From positions 1 through 5,293 of the forward strand of contig RHAY01000053.1 in assembly GCA_010031285.1 (NCBI GenBank): a DNA stretch of 5,293 nt, in the 5' to 3' direction. The stretch's first letter is position 1. Every line of letters begins with the position of its first letter. This stretch comes from Methylophilaceae bacterium. GTDB lineage: Bacteria > Pseudomonadota > Gammaproteobacteria > Burkholderiales > Methylophilaceae. This document shows positions 1-5,293 of this stretch, one piece after another. The notes beneath the pieces were generated by a model that ran no database searches, had not been told where the DNA came from, and was given only the letters and a program-made list of their open reading frames with translations. The translations under genes were made by a program, and so were the position numbers.

Positions 1-1101
1 GGATTTAATAATTTAAATCCAGATTTTTTATCACTTTCTGTTCAAGCCGCGATGGTTGCAGTGGAGAAAGTTTGTCCTGAAGCACATCGCCTCTTAATCA
101 TTCCTGAAAATCACACGCGAAATATTTATTACTTAAAAAATTTGTTTGAGTTACAAAACATATTAAGAAAATCAGGTTTAGATGTACGGATTGGTAGTTT
201 AGATGAAGCCATCACAGAGCCCACAACTATCCTTGTTGAAAATAATAAATCCTTACTCATTGAACCTTTAAAACGCATTAAAAATAGATTAGTGCTTGAA
301 AATAAGACGCTTGGTAATTTTGATGCATGTGCCATTTTATTAAATAATGATTTATCTGGAGGCATTCCTGACATATTAAAAAATATTGAGCAGAATTTAA
401 TTCCTCCTCTTCATGCGGGTTGGGCAACACGAAGAAAATCGCAACACTTTAAAGCTTATGATGATGTTGTCAAATCATTTGCTGAATTTATTAAAGTAGA
501 TCCTTGGCTCATAAATCCTTATTTTGATCATGCAAGTCAGATTGATTTTCACGCAAGACAAGGGGAAGATGAGCTTGCAGAAAAAGTAGATCAAATCTTA
601 GAGAAAATTCGATTGAAATATAAAGAATACAAAATCGAGCATGAACCTTTTGTGATTGTTAAGGCAGACGCAGGTACTTATGGGATGGGCATTATGACCG
701 TGAAGCATGGCGATGAATTAAGAAATTTAAATCGAAAATCACGGAATAAAATGTCTGTAGTGAAAGAAGGTCTTGAGGTATCAGAAGTGATTATTCAAGA
801 GGGCGTATATTCTGAAGAATGTATTAATGAAGCTGTCGCAGAGCCTGTCGTTTATATGATTGATCATTTTGTCATTGGTGGTTTTTATCGTGTGCATACA
901 TCGCGAGGTAAGGATGAAAACCTCAATGCGCCTGGCATGCATTTTGTTCCCTTAGCTTTTGAAACTTCCTGCTCTATGCCTGAAATCGATGAATCACCAC
1001 TCTCAACGCCTAATCGATTTTATGCTTATGGAGTCATTGCAAGATTAGCCCTTCTTGCAGCGTCCATTGAACTTGAAACTAATGACCCGATGAATCAATA
1101 A
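1..1101 (+). CDS. gshA: Glutamate-cysteine ligase, proteobacterial (Acidithiobacillus) type, 5' partial
   Basis: This enzyme makes gamma-glutamylcysteine from glutamate, cysteine and ATP, the first step of cytoplasmic glutathione synthesis. The frame is open from base 1 (GFNNLNPDF...), so the ATG at 52 is internal and the true start lies outside the window. 366 residues are present; family members are about 430 long from memory, so some 60-70 N-terminal residues are missing. Recognised stretches, in window residue numbers, are IPENHTRN (about 37-44), the glycine-rich KADAGTYGMGIMTV (from 221, probably nucleotide binding), the IIQEGVYSEE region, VYMIDHFVIGGFYRVH, and a C-terminal RFYAYGVIARLALLAA helix. 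This is the gshA family of Acidithiobacillus and many Betaproteobacteria, unrelated in length and motifs to E. coli GshA. It ends 3 nt before gshB, the next enzyme of the pathway, which supports the call. The identification rests on recalled family motifs. Confidence 0.9.
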   Translation, partial: GFNNLNPDFLSLSVQAAMVAVEKVCPEAHRLLIIPENHTRNIYYLKNLFELQNILRKSGLDVRIGSLDEAITEPTTILVENNKSLLIEPLKRIKNRLVLENKTLGNFDACAILLNNDLSGGIPDILKNIEQNLIPPLHAGWATRRKSQHFKAYDDVVKSFAEFIKVDPWLINPYFDHASQIDFHARQGEDELAEKVDQILEKIRLKYKEYKIEHEPFVIVKADAGTYGMGIMTVKHGDELRNLNRKSRNKMSVVKEGLEVSEVIIQEGVYSEECINEAVAEPVVYMIDHFVIGGFYRVHTSRGKDENLNAPGMHFVPLAFETSCSMPEIDESPLSTPNRFYAYGVIARLALLAASIELETNDPMNQ

Positions 1102-1104
1102 ACG

Positions 1105-2025
1105 ATGCCTATTCTATTTATTATCGACCCACCTCAATCACTCCAATTAAAGAAGGATTCAACGCTAGCTTTAATGAAGGAAGCGGTTAAGCAAAATCAT
1201 GAAGTTTATTTTTGTTTACAACATGATTTATATATTGATAGCAACCAGTTATTTTGTAGAACATATCGTTTTGAATTAGATATTTTTCCAAAGCACGCAA
1301 AAAATTATGAAACACATCCCGTTCTATTTTTTAAAGCACTCTTTATGAGGAAAGATCCACCTGTTGATCAAGCATATCTTCATACAACTTACTTATTAGA
1401 TATCGCTGAAAAATCGAATGTGAAAGTATTCAATAAACCTTCTTCCATTAGAAGCTGGAATGAAAAAATATCGATACTTCAATTTGACACACTGATTCCT
1501 AAAACTTTGGTCACCGCGAATCCAGAAATTGTGAAGCAATTTTTTAAAGATCATGGCGATATTATTCTAAAACCGCTTGATGGCATGGGTGGCAAGAATA
1601 TTTTCCGTGTCAGTGAGTTTGAAAAAAATCTCAATGTGATTTTAGAAATCATGACTAATCATGGACATCAAATGATTATGGCGCAGCAATACATTCCAGA
1701 AATTAAATTAGGCGATAAACGTATTGTAATTATCGAAGGAAAACCTTTCCCTTATGCCTTGGCACGGATTCCTATGGAAGGTGAGACGAGGGGCAATCTT
1801 GCCTCAGGTGGACAAGGTGTCGCACAAGCACTATCAAAAAGAGATATGGAAATCGCCACCATTGTCGGCAAAAAACTATTAAGTGAAGGGCTTCATTTTG
1901 TTGGGATTGATGTGATTGGTGATTATTTAACAGAAATTAATGTCACAAGCCCAACTGGGATCGTTGAACTATTTGAACAAACAAAACAAAACCCTGCAGC
2001 ACTTATTATCAATGCGCTTCATTAA
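1105..2025 (+). CDS. gshB: Glutathione synthetase
   Basis: GshB joins gamma-glutamylcysteine and glycine using ATP to give glutathione, in the cytoplasm. At 306 aa it is close to the E. coli enzyme (about 316), and most motifs match it: FMRKDPP (80-86), the ATP-grasp lysine segment ILKPLDGMGG (154-163), MAQQYIPEIK followed by GDKR (203-206), ARIPMEGETRGNLASGG (220-236, the flexible substrate-loop region) and the metal/ATP site TEINVTSPTG (276-285). The N-terminus (MPILFIIDPP...KKDST) also aligns with E. coli GshB, which fixes the ATG at 1105. That start sits 3 nt after the gshA stop and has no evident Shine-Dalgarno sequence, so translation is probably coupled to gshA. The last 14 nt overlap apbE. 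Nothing is truncated or damaged. In many Betaproteobacteria PTS genes follow gshB; here apbE does. Confidence 0.97.
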   Translation: MPILFIIDPPQSLQLKKDSTLALMKEAVKQNHEVYFCLQHDLYIDSNQLFCRTYRFELDIFPKHAKNYETHPVLFFKALFMRKDPPVDQAYLHTTYLLDIAEKSNVKVFNKPSSIRSWNEKISILQFDTLIPKTLVTANPEIVKQFFKDHGDIILKPLDGMGGKNIFRVSEFEKNLNVILEIMTNHGHQMIMAQQYIPEIKLGDKRIVIIEGKPFPYALARIPMEGETRGNLASGGQGVAQALSKRDMEIATIVGKKLLSEGLHFVGIDVIGDYLTEINVTSPTGIVELFEQTKQNPAALIINALH

Positions 2026-3061
2026 GTTTTTTTTTATTATTGTTGCGTTATGTTTTCTTCAATCTTGCTCTAAAACATCTTTATACCAATCTAAGCATTA
2101 CGTCTTTGGAACCATTGTCGATATTTCTATTTACGGGGAGAGTGATAAAAAAGCAGAAGAAGCGACACAAGCAGTATTGCATGAATTCACAAGACTTCAT
2201 CACTCACTTCACGCTTGGAAAAGAAGTGACTTGACTAGTCTTAATGAGGCTATTGCAAAAAATAAGCCTTATATAAATCCATCACCAGAGCTTACTGAAA
2301 TCCTAAAAGAAGCAAAAATTCTAGAAGATGCCTCTAATCATTTATTCAATCCAGCCATAGGAGAACTGATCGATTATTGGGGATTTCATCAGGACGAATT
2401 TACTCCGATACACCCTGATAAATCAAAAATTAAAGTGCTTGTCGAAAGAAAACCTTCACTAGATCAGCTAAGCATTTCAGGATCTTCAATTAGTAGTGCT
2501 AATGCTCACGTTAAAATTGACTTGGGTGGATATGCAAAAGGATATGCGCTAGATCAGGCAAAGAAAATTCTTCATGAGCGTCAAATTAAAAATGCGCTCA
2601 TCAATATTGGTGGCAACATTATTGCCATCGGTCAACATGGTAATAAACCTTGGCGTGTGGGCATACAAGATCCCAGGGGGTCGCAAGCGATTGCTAAACT
2701 CGATTTACCTGATGGTTGGGCGATTGGTACATCAGGCGATTATCAACGTTATTTTATAAATGATGGTATTCGTTATTGTCATCTCATTCATCCTTTTACA
2801 GGATTCCCAATCCAAAATGTTTATTCTGTTACGGTCCTCATAGAGCCTGCCAAAAATGCAGGCACGCTATCTGACGTATTATCTAAACCACTTTTTATTG
2901 GTAAAAAAGAAGACCGAGAAGCTTTAGCAAAAAAACTTAATATTCATCATTACCTTATTATTGAAGAAAACCGTATATCCATGACCCAAACGATGGCCGA
3001 TAAAATTCAATTTTTAGATATGCATTCTCAGAAAAAAAATCATCTTGAAATTACCCATTAA
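2012..3061 (+). CDS. apbE: Lipoprotein FAD:protein FMN transferase (ApbE family)
   Basis: ApbE enzymes take FMN from FAD and link it covalently to a Thr/Ser of periplasm-facing proteins such as RnfG/NqrC-like FMN-binding domains. The 349-aa product starts with a lipoprotein signal (MRFIK, hydrophobic 6-16, lipobox LQSC with Cys19); Ser follows the Cys, so outer-membrane-type sorting is possible. Family landmarks are VFGTIVDI (31-37), KIDLGGYAKGYALDQ (168-182), ALINIGGN (195-202), WRVGIQDPR (214-222), IGTSGDY (238-244), HLIHPFTG (257-264) and LSDVLSK (286-292). The frame is also open upstream to an ATG at 1940, but ATG 2012 puts the signal peptide at the N-terminus, so it is chosen. It overlaps gshB by 14 nt and the next gene by 17 nt. 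Odd points: Lys292 where the family usually has Thr four residues after the metal-binding Asp288, and His260 where Asp is usual (HxxDPxTG). No flavinylation target is visible nearby. Confidence 0.95.
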   Translation: MRFIKFFFIIVALCFLQSCSKTSLYQSKHYVFGTIVDISIYGESDKKAEEATQAVLHEFTRLHHSLHAWKRSDLTSLNEAIAKNKPYINPSPELTEILKEAKILEDASNHLFNPAIGELIDYWGFHQDEFTPIHPDKSKIKVLVERKPSLDQLSISGSSISSANAHVKIDLGGYAKGYALDQAKKILHERQIKNALINIGGNIIAIGQHGNKPWRVGIQDPRGSQAIAKLDLPDGWAIGTSGDYQRYFINDGIRYCHLIHPFTGFPIQNVYSVTVLIEPAKNAGTLSDVLSKPLFIGKKEDREALAKKLNIHHYLIIEENRISMTQTMADKIQFLDMHSQKKNHLEITH

Positions 3062-3419
3062 ATCTTTTCTTGGCGATAGTCTTATTATCTTAATAAGTCT
3101 TATCTTTATTGTTTTTGCATTCAAAACATTTTGGCATTTTGAAACCGGCAGCGTTGTACAAGTAAATTTTCAAGGCAAAACTTATGGAAACTTTAGTTTA
3201 TTTCAAGATAAAAAAATAAGCCTGATAGGTAAAGAAGGTGAAAGTATGATTGAAATTAAAGCAGGGCGTGCTCGGTTTGCGCATGCTCCATGTAAAAATC
3301 AATATTGCGTGCAGCAAGGATGGATTCATCGCACAGGACAAATGTTAATTTGTATTCCTAATGAAGTCAGCATTGAAATATTAGGCAAAACGAAAGCTTA
3401 TGACTCGCTCAATTATTAA
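3045..3419 (+). CDS. Membrane-anchored NusG domain II-containing protein (DUF1312-like)
   Basis: This 124-aa protein has a short N-terminus, one hydrophobic segment (about 11-29) and a small C-terminal domain resembling the NusG domain II (PF07009) family. It is not the transcription factor NusG: there is no NGN domain, and the anchor probably places the domain in the periplasm. The family signature is clear: APCKNQYCVQQGWI (81-94), then GQMLICIPNEVSIEI (98-112), with three cysteines (83, 88, 103). The start is TTG at 3045: the frame is closed by a stop at 3015-3017, and no ATG or GTG lies between that stop and the hydrophobic segment. The start lies inside the end of apbE (17-nt overlap), just after an A8 run, without a clear Shine-Dalgarno sequence. 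It overlaps the next gene by 20 nt. Members are known beside ApbE and Gx-transporter genes; the biochemical role is unknown. The cysteines could bind a cofactor or form a disulfide (inference). Confidence 0.88.
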   Translation: MKLPIKSFLGDSLIILISLIFIVFAFKTFWHFETGSVVQVNFQGKTYGNFSLFQDKKISLIGKEGESMIEIKAGRARFAHAPCKNQYCVQQGWIHRTGQMLICIPNEVSIEILGKTKAYDSLNY

Positions 3420-3921
3420 AATTAAAACAACTTTACTGGACCATCAAATTGCAAAATTAAGTGCCATTGCGATAGGACTGAGTCTTATTGAATCAGTTTT
3501 GCCGTCACCCATGCCAGGGGTAAAACCAGGTATCGCAAATATCATTACACTTTATGCCATGTATCGTTTTAATTTTAAAACAGCACTGTGGGTCAGTATC
3601 TTAAGAGTTTTTGCAACAAGCCTCATATTAGGACAATTTTTAAGTCCAACATTTATGTTAAGTCTCACTGGCTCAATGTTGAGCCTTTTGACTTTATATT
3701 TTGCAATTAAGTTACCATCTCAATTTTTTAGCCCTATAGGTCTTTCAGTACTTTCTTCTTTTGCACATATTGGAGGACAATTGCTTCTTGTTCGTCTATG
3801 GCTTATTCCTCACGCTAGTATCTATTATTTGATTCCTATTTATAGTGTGGCGGCACTTTTATTTGGATTCATTAATGGTTGGATTACATACCGTTTACTT
3901 AAGCACCACAATTCCATATAA
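3400..3921 (+). CDS. Gx transporter family membrane protein (Hpre_diP_synt_I, PF07456)
   Basis: This 173-aa polytopic inner-membrane protein has about five hydrophobic segments (roughly 17-33, 44-56, 62-78, 84-104, 110-133 and 139-167, the second and third possibly one unit). The signature LPSPMPGVKPGIANIITLY (34-52), the arginine-containing ILRVFATSLILGQF and the SLTGSM segment are typical of PF07456. Databases often call members heptaprenyl diphosphate synthase component I, but no prenyltransferase Asp-rich motif is present, so that name should not be taken as enzymology. From memory the family groups with ECF-transporter S components, which would suggest small-molecule binding or transport; the substrate is unknown. 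The ATG at 3400 overlaps the NusG-II gene by 20 nt and lacks a strong Shine-Dalgarno sequence, so coupled translation is likely. Next to ApbE, a role in supplying flavin or a prenyl/quinone compound to envelope redox proteins is an inference. Confidence 0.87.
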   Translation: MTRSIIKIKTTLLDHQIAKLSAIAIGLSLIESVLPSPMPGVKPGIANIITLYAMYRFNFKTALWVSILRVFATSLILGQFLSPTFMLSLTGSMLSLLTLYFAIKLPSQFFSPIGLSVLSSFAHIGGQLLLVRLWLIPHASIYYLIPIYSVAALLFGFINGWITYRLLKHHNSI

Positions 3922-3934
3922 CACATCAAGATAA

Positions 3935-3943
3935 TGCTAAAAT
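3935..3943 (+). promoter_or_regulatory. Candidate extended -10 promoter for lptM-lysA
   Basis: TGC-TAAAAT carries the extended -10 TGn element and matches TATAAT at 5 of 6 positions. It lies in the only real intergenic gap of the window (50 bp). No convincing -35 hexamer is seen at 16-18 nt spacing (the region reads CATATA), which is tolerable for an extended -10 promoter. Transcription would start near 3950, giving a leader of about 22 nt before lptM. AT-rich DNA produces such matches by chance, so this is a candidate only. Confidence 0.5.
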
Positions 3944-3956
3944 ACTTTAAGTTCAA

Positions 3957-3962
3957 AAAGGT
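3957..3962 (+). promoter_or_regulatory. Ribosome binding site of lptM
   Basis: AAAGGT lies about 9 nt before the ATG at 3972, a purine-rich partial Shine-Dalgarno match. It is the clearest ribosome binding site in the window and supports the start of the short lptM gene. The overlapping genes upstream lack a comparable site. Confidence 0.55.
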
Positions 3963-3971
3963 ATAGACATC

Positions 3972-4100
3972 ATGAAAAAATATCTATGTATTTATATAAG
4001 CGCCTTACTTCTTTTTAACCTTGTCGGATGTGGCACCAAGGGTCCTTTATATATTCCTGAGAAAAAATACCCGCAAAATACAACGCCTGAGAAAAAATAA
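3972..4100 (+). CDS. lptM: LptM (YifL-type) LPS translocon maturation lipoprotein
   Basis: The product is a 42-aa lipoprotein: MKK start, hydrophobic stretch about 4-18, lipobox LVGC with Cys20, then the family hallmark GTKGPLYIP (21-29) and a short polar tail. Proteins of this family (YifL in E. coli, renamed LptM) are outer-membrane lipoproteins that bind the LptD/LptE LPS translocon and help it reach its correct disulfide pattern. The Gly after the lipid-bearing Cys fits outer-membrane sorting. Start ATG 3972 has an AAAGGT ribosome binding site, and lysA begins 3 nt after the stop; lptM next to lysA or dapF is a familiar proteobacterial arrangement, which supports the call despite the small size. 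The tail holds a repeated PEKK motif coded by a 14-nt direct repeat. Confidence 0.9.
   Translation: MKKYLCIYISALLLFNLVGCGTKGPLYIPEKKYPQNTTPEKK
4056..4099 (+). repeat. 14-nt direct repeat, 30-nt period, at the lptM 3' end
   Basis: CCTGAGAAAAAATA occurs at 4056-4069 and again, identical, at 4086-4099. The offset is exactly 30 nt (10 codons), so both copies are in frame and encode PEKK; the first continues TAC (Tyr), the second TAA (stop). The second copy also supplies the only purine-rich stretch (GAGAAA) upstream of the lysA ATG. Sequence between the copies is not repeated, so this is not a clean tandem duplication. Confidence 0.8.
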
Positions 4101-4103
4101 ATA

Positions 4104-5293
4104 ATGGCTCAAACGTCATTCATTCATACTAATCAAGGCAGCCTGTTTGCGGAAAACGTTTCGCTTGAGACAATTGCAAAGCAATTTGGTACGCCAACTT
4201 ACGTTTATTCAAAAAATACACTGATTCAAACTTTTGAATCTTTTAAAAAAGGACTTCTTAAAACAGACCATCTGATATGTTTTGCGGTAAAAGCTAATTC
4301 TAATATTGCAATTCTCAATCTTTTTGCGAGCTTAGGCGCTGGCTTTGATATTGTGTCAGGCGGTGAACTTGAGCGTGTCATCTATGCCGGCGGCGACCCA
4401 CAAAAAATTGTGTTTTCGGGTGTAGGTAAAACAGCATCTGAAATCGAAGCGGCTTTAAAAGCAAACATATTATGTTTCAATGTAGAATCTCGAAGCGAAC
4501 TTCTTCGTATTGAGGAAGTTGCAAAAAAAATCAATATCAAAGCACCTATCTCAATTCGAGTAAATCCAGATGTCGATGCTAAAACGCATCCTTATATTTC
4601 AACAGGATTAAAAGACAACAAATTTGGTGTTGATTTTAATCAAGCACTAACACTTTATCTTGAAGCAAAAAATATGAGTCAGATTGAAATCAAAGGCATT
4701 GATTGTCATATTGGCTCACAGATCACAGAACTAAAACCTTTTGTGGATGCATTAGATCGTGTTTTATCTTTAATCGATCAACTCAAGAAAAATGATATTC
4801 ATTTAAGTCATATTGATATTGGTGGCGGCATTGGTATTTGTTATCAAGATGAATCCCCTCCAGATTTTGAAATTTACACAAAAGAAATTTTAAGTAAGAT
4901 TCAAAATCTTAATGTCAAAATTATTTTTGAGCCTGGTCGAGCGCTCGTGGGTAATGCTGGGATTCTTTTATCTAAAGTCGAATATTTAAAACAAAATGAT
5001 GTGAAGCATTTCGCCATCATTGATGCTGCTATGAATGATCTCATGCGACCTACTTTATATGATGCTTATCACGACATTAAAATCGTACGTGAACATGACA
5101 CAAAATCTCAATCATTTGATGTGGTGGGTCCTGTATGTGAGAGTGGTGACTTTATTGCAAAAAATCGATCATTAAAATTAAAAGAAAATGATCTTATTTG
5201 TATAATGTCAGCAGGTGCTTATGGCATGAGTATGAGTTCAAATTACAACTCTCGCGGTCGAGCTGCTGAGGTGATGGTAGATCAAGATAAAAT
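4104..5293 (+). CDS. lysA: Diaminopimelate decarboxylase, 3' partial
   Basis: LysA is the PLP enzyme that decarboxylates meso-diaminopimelate to L-lysine, the last step of lysine synthesis, in the cytoplasm. The frame is open from ATG 4104 to the window edge: 396 codons, against about 415-420 for the family, so only the extreme C-terminus is missing. Motifs of the fold-type III family appear in order: PTYVYS (31-36), FAVKANSN with the PLP lysine at 63, GFDIVSGGEL, RVNPDVDAKTHPYISTGLK, the HIGSQ motif (202-206), GGGIG (240-244, phosphate binding), EPGRALVGNAG (276-286), the catalytic-cysteine motif VCESGDF (344-350, Cys345) and AYGMSMSSNYNSR (from 372). All key residues I can place are present. 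The start follows the lptM stop by 3 nt with only a weak GAGAAA upstream, so it is probably co-transcribed and coupled with lptM. dapF is a likely next gene, but this is not visible. Confidence 0.97.
   Translation, partial: MAQTSFIHTNQGSLFAENVSLETIAKQFGTPTYVYSKNTLIQTFESFKKGLLKTDHLICFAVKANSNIAILNLFASLGAGFDIVSGGELERVIYAGGDPQKIVFSGVGKTASEIEAALKANILCFNVESRSELLRIEEVAKKINIKAPISIRVNPDVDAKTHPYISTGLKDNKFGVDFNQALTLYLEAKNMSQIEIKGIDCHIGSQITELKPFVDALDRVLSLIDQLKKNDIHLSHIDIGGGIGICYQDESPPDFEIYTKEILSKIQNLNVKIIFEPGRALVGNAGILLSKVEYLKQNDVKHFAIIDAAMNDLMRPTLYDAYHDIKIVREHDTKSQSFDVVGPVCESGDFIAKNRSLKLKENDLICIMSAGAYGMSMSSNYNSRGRAAEVMVDQDK

Noticed and set aside
1..20. 7-bp inverted repeat (GGATTTA/TAAATCC) at the left edge
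   Set aside because: AT-rich, inside gshA coding sequence, with no operator or terminator context; expected by chance at this composition.
52..54. ATG as the start of gshA
   Set aside because: The same frame is open and family-like back to base 1, and the protein would lack its N-terminal part; the gene is simply cut by the window edge.
129..374. 81-codon open frame on the - strand
   Set aside because: It lies wholly inside gshA, has no recognisable protein features and is a shadow of the real coding strand.
1940..2011. Longer apbE starting at ATG 1940
   Set aside because: The extra 24 residues lie in another frame of conserved gshB sequence and would bury the lipoprotein signal peptide; ATG 2012 puts the signal at the N-terminus.
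2040..2234. 64-codon + strand frame within apbE
   Set aside because: Out-of-frame shadow of apbE with no ribosome binding site or family resemblance.
2574..2759. 61-codon + strand frame within apbE
   Set aside because: It covers the conserved NIGGN and IGTSGDY codons of apbE in another frame, so it is a shadow.
2845..2863. GC-rich hairpin GCCTGC-7 nt-GCAGGC as a terminator
   Set aside because: The stem is perfect, but no T-tract follows on either side and it sits in apbE coding sequence; probably a codon coincidence.
4523..4530. A8 run in lysA as a slippage site
   Set aside because: It encodes ordinary Lys codons in a housekeeping gene, and runs of this length are common at this base composition.

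Overview
The window is AT-rich (mid-30s % GC by eye) and densely coded on the + strand only. It carries seven genes, two of them cut by the window edges. The mix suggests a streamlined Gram-negative betaproteobacterium, most likely a Methylophilales type of the OM43/Methylopumilus kind. The reasons are a proteobacterial (Acidithiobacillus-type) glutamate-cysteine ligase next to an E. coli-type glutathione synthetase, an outer-membrane LptM-type lipoprotein just before lysA, low GC, and genes that overlap or nearly touch. This placement is inferred from gene content and style; no marker gene proves it.

Layout. Positions 1-3921 form one tight run of five genes: gshA (5' end missing), gshB, a lipoprotein ApbE (FAD:protein FMN transferase), a small membrane-anchored NusG-domain-II protein, and a Gx-transporter-family (Hpre_diP_synt_I) membrane protein. 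gshA and gshB are 3 nt apart. The next three junctions overlap by 14, 17 and 20 nt. I see no strong ribosome binding site or internal promoter at these junctions, so co-transcription and coupled translation are likely. A 50-bp gap (3922-3971) then holds a good extended -10 promoter candidate and a modest ribosome binding site. These serve lptM (42 aa, missed by a length cut-off but clear) and lysA, which starts 3 nt after lptM and runs off the right edge.

How the genes work together. GshA and GshB make glutathione in the cytoplasm. ApbE, the NusG-II protein and the Gx-family protein look like a cell-envelope module. ApbE attaches FMN covalently to periplasm-facing proteins, and the other two families are known companions of ApbE in extracytosolic flavin and electron-transfer loci. 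No flavinylation target is encoded here. LptM helps mature the LPS translocon at the outer membrane. LysA makes L-lysine from meso-diaminopimelate.

The most interesting part is the apbE/NusG-II/Gx trio fused behind the glutathione genes. The two small membrane proteins have no established function, and the ApbE has unusual residues at two active-site motifs. No RNA gene, CRISPR array, insertion sequence or phage gene was seen, and no stretch over 300 bases lacks a gene.
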